64,000 nt of DNA, from positions 1,317,001-1,381,000 of the forward strand of contig NZ_CP016447.1 of NCBI RefSeq assembly GCF_001714725.1, written 5' to 3'. How positions within the stretch are numbered: the first letter of the stretch is position 1; each line of letters starts with the position of its first letter. The notes under the pieces were generated by a model, which saw nothing but the letters and a program-made list of their open reading frames with translations, did no database searches and was not told where the DNA came from. This DNA is from Acidovorax sp. RAC01. GTDB lineage: Bacteria > Pseudomonadota > Gammaproteobacteria > Burkholderiales > Burkholderiaceae_C. The position numbers were made by a program, and so were the translations under genes. Below, piece by piece: positions 62,922 to 64,000 of the stretch.

Positions 62922-64000
62922 ATGCCCCGCAGACCCGTCTCCACCGCAGCCGCCGCCCCCGCCTTCCTCATCGACTCCCCCCAGGCCGCCTGGCGCCTGC
63001 TGACCACCCTGGGCCTGGTCGTGCTGGGCAACAGCAGCATGTACGTCGTCTCGGTGGTGCTGCCCGCCGTGCAGGCCGAGTTTGGGGTGGGCCGTGCCGA
63101 TGCGTCGCTGCCCTACACGCTGATGATGGTGTGCCTGGGGCTGGGCGGAATCTGGACGGGGCGGATGGCCGACCGGCATGGGCTGATGCTGGTGCTGTGC
63201 GTAGGCGCGGTGGCCGTGTGTGGCGGGTTTGTGTGGGCGGGGCTGTCGGGCAGCATCTGGATATTCGGGCTGGCGCACGGGCTGATGGGGCTGGTGGGCA
63301 GCTCGGCCACGTTTGCGCCGCTGATGGCCGACACGGCCCTGTGGTGGAACCGGCGGCGCGGCATTGCGGTAGCGATCTGCGCCAGCGGCAACTACATTGC
63401 GGGCGCGCTGTGGCCGCCCATCGTGCAGCACGGCATTGATGCGATTGGCTGGCGCCAGACCTACTTGCTGCTGGGGCTGGTGTGTGGCGTGGGCATGCTG
63501 CTGCTGGCACTGCGCATGCGGCAAAGGGCGCCGCTGGTGCTGATGGATGCGGTGGCGCAGCCCGCGTCAGTGGCGGCACCCCCGCCTGCGGCGCTGGACC
63601 GCAGCCGCCCGTTCGGCCTGCGCCCGCTGCATGCGCAGCTGCTGCTGTGCGTGGCGGGCGTGGCCTGCTGCGTGGCCATGGCGATGCCGCAGGTGCACAT
63701 CGTGGCGTACTGCACCGACCTGGGTTTTGGCGCGGCACGCGGGGCCGAGATGCTGTCGCTGATGCTGGCGTGCGGCATTGTCAGCCGCCTGGTGTCGGGC
63801 GTGATCTGCGACCGCATTGGCGGGGTGCGCACGTTGCTGCTGGGCTCGGCCTTGCAGGGCGTGGGGCTGGCGCTGTTTCTGCCGTTTGACGGGCTGGTGC
63901 CGCTGTATGTCATCTCGGCGATGTTCGGGTTGTTCCAGGGCGGCATCGTGCCAGCCTACGCGATCATCATCCGCGAGTACTTTGCGCCGCAGGAGGCCGG
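62922..64000 (+). CDS. MFS transporter (cut by the window end)
   Basis: The reading frame from the ATG at 62922 (MPRRPVSTAAAAP) is open to the last base, about 359 residues, with no stop. It has about 10 membrane segments so far: LGLVVLGNSSMYVVSVVLPAVQAEFG, the MFS loop GIWTGRMADRHGL, LWWNRRRGIAVAICASGNYIAG, and a second-half loop SGVICDRIGGVRT. The family is the monocarboxylate/oxalate-like group of MFS carriers. Substrate unknown. It lies 108 bp after rarD. Confidence 0.88.
   Translation, partial: MPRRPVSTAAAAPAFLIDSPQAAWRLLTTLGLVVLGNSSMYVVSVVLPAVQAEFGVGRADASLPYTLMMVCLGLGGIWTGRMADRHGLMLVLCVGAVAVCGGFVWAGLSGSIWIFGLAHGLMGLVGSSATFAPLMADTALWWNRRRGIAVAICASGNYIAGALWPPIVQHGIDAIGWRQTYLLLGLVCGVGMLLLALRMRQRAPLVLMDAVAQPASVAAPPPAALDRSRPFGLRPLHAQLLLCVAGVACCVAMAMPQVHIVAYCTDLGFGAARGAEMLSLMLACGIVSRLVSGVICDRIGGVRTLLLGSALQGVGLALFLPFDGLVPLYVISAMFGLFQGGIVPAYAIIIREYFAPQEA

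Overview
The window reads as chromosome of a high-GC betaproteobacterium, most likely family Comamonadaceae (Acidovorax, Delftia or Comamonas type). This rests on the dense GC-rich coding, orphan Bug-type solute receptors inside catabolic operons, the class III 4,5-cleavage route for protocatechuate, and three families of intergenic repeats that I recall as typical of the group. Genus is inference; no rRNA or tRNA gene is visible.

About two thirds of the window (1.7-46 kb) is an island for catabolism of plant-derived aromatics. (1) 1.7-10.5 kb: a quinate/shikimate-type block with an aldo/keto reductase, a 3-dehydroshikimate dehydratase encoded as two overlapping genes (TIM barrel and HPPD-like VOC domain), a shikimate dehydrogenase-like enzyme, a TRAP transporter and a TetR regulator with a nearby palindrome. 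A divergent flavin monooxygenase adjoins it. (2) 10.7-19 kb: a protocatechuate 4,5-cleavage operon (dehydrogenase, fused alpha-beta dioxygenase, PDC lactonase, orphan Bug receptor, CHA aldolase, oxalomesaconate hydratase, leaderless ModA-like protein), divergent from a LysR regulator. (3) 19-31.2 kb: a benzoate-to-catechol-to-3-oxoadipate operon, catB-catA-benABCD-benK-catD-catC-Bug-benE. It is divergent from a LysR regulator and has an exact ATAC-N7-GTAT operator in the shared promoter region. (4) 31.2-40.3 kb: a Liv-type ABC transporter with a Bug receptor, a GntR/VanR regulator and vanAB. TGTATACA palindromes lie in front of all three transcription units. (5) 43.6-46 kb: a second, two-gene class III extradiol dioxygenase with its own divergent LysR regulator.

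The flow is coherent. Quinate/shikimate and vanillate both lead to protocatechuate, which is taken by 4,5-cleavage to pyruvate and oxaloacetate. Benzoate goes through catechol by ortho cleavage to 3-oxoadipate. Final 3-oxoadipate steps (pcaIJ, pcaF) and a GalD/LigU-type tautomerase are not in the window.

The remainder (0-1.6 kb and 46-64 kb) is mostly housekeeping or accessory: a DUF4398/OmpA lipoprotein pair, a radical-SAM plus DUF4130 DNA-repair pair, a PilG-like receiver, a SlyD-like isomerase, pirin, a DHFR-like protein, a GST/VOC/TetR group, an SDR, DUF1439, a RIO kinase, a DTW tRNA-modifying enzyme, a methyltransferase, a flavin reductase-like protein, RarD and an MFS transporter cut by the window end.
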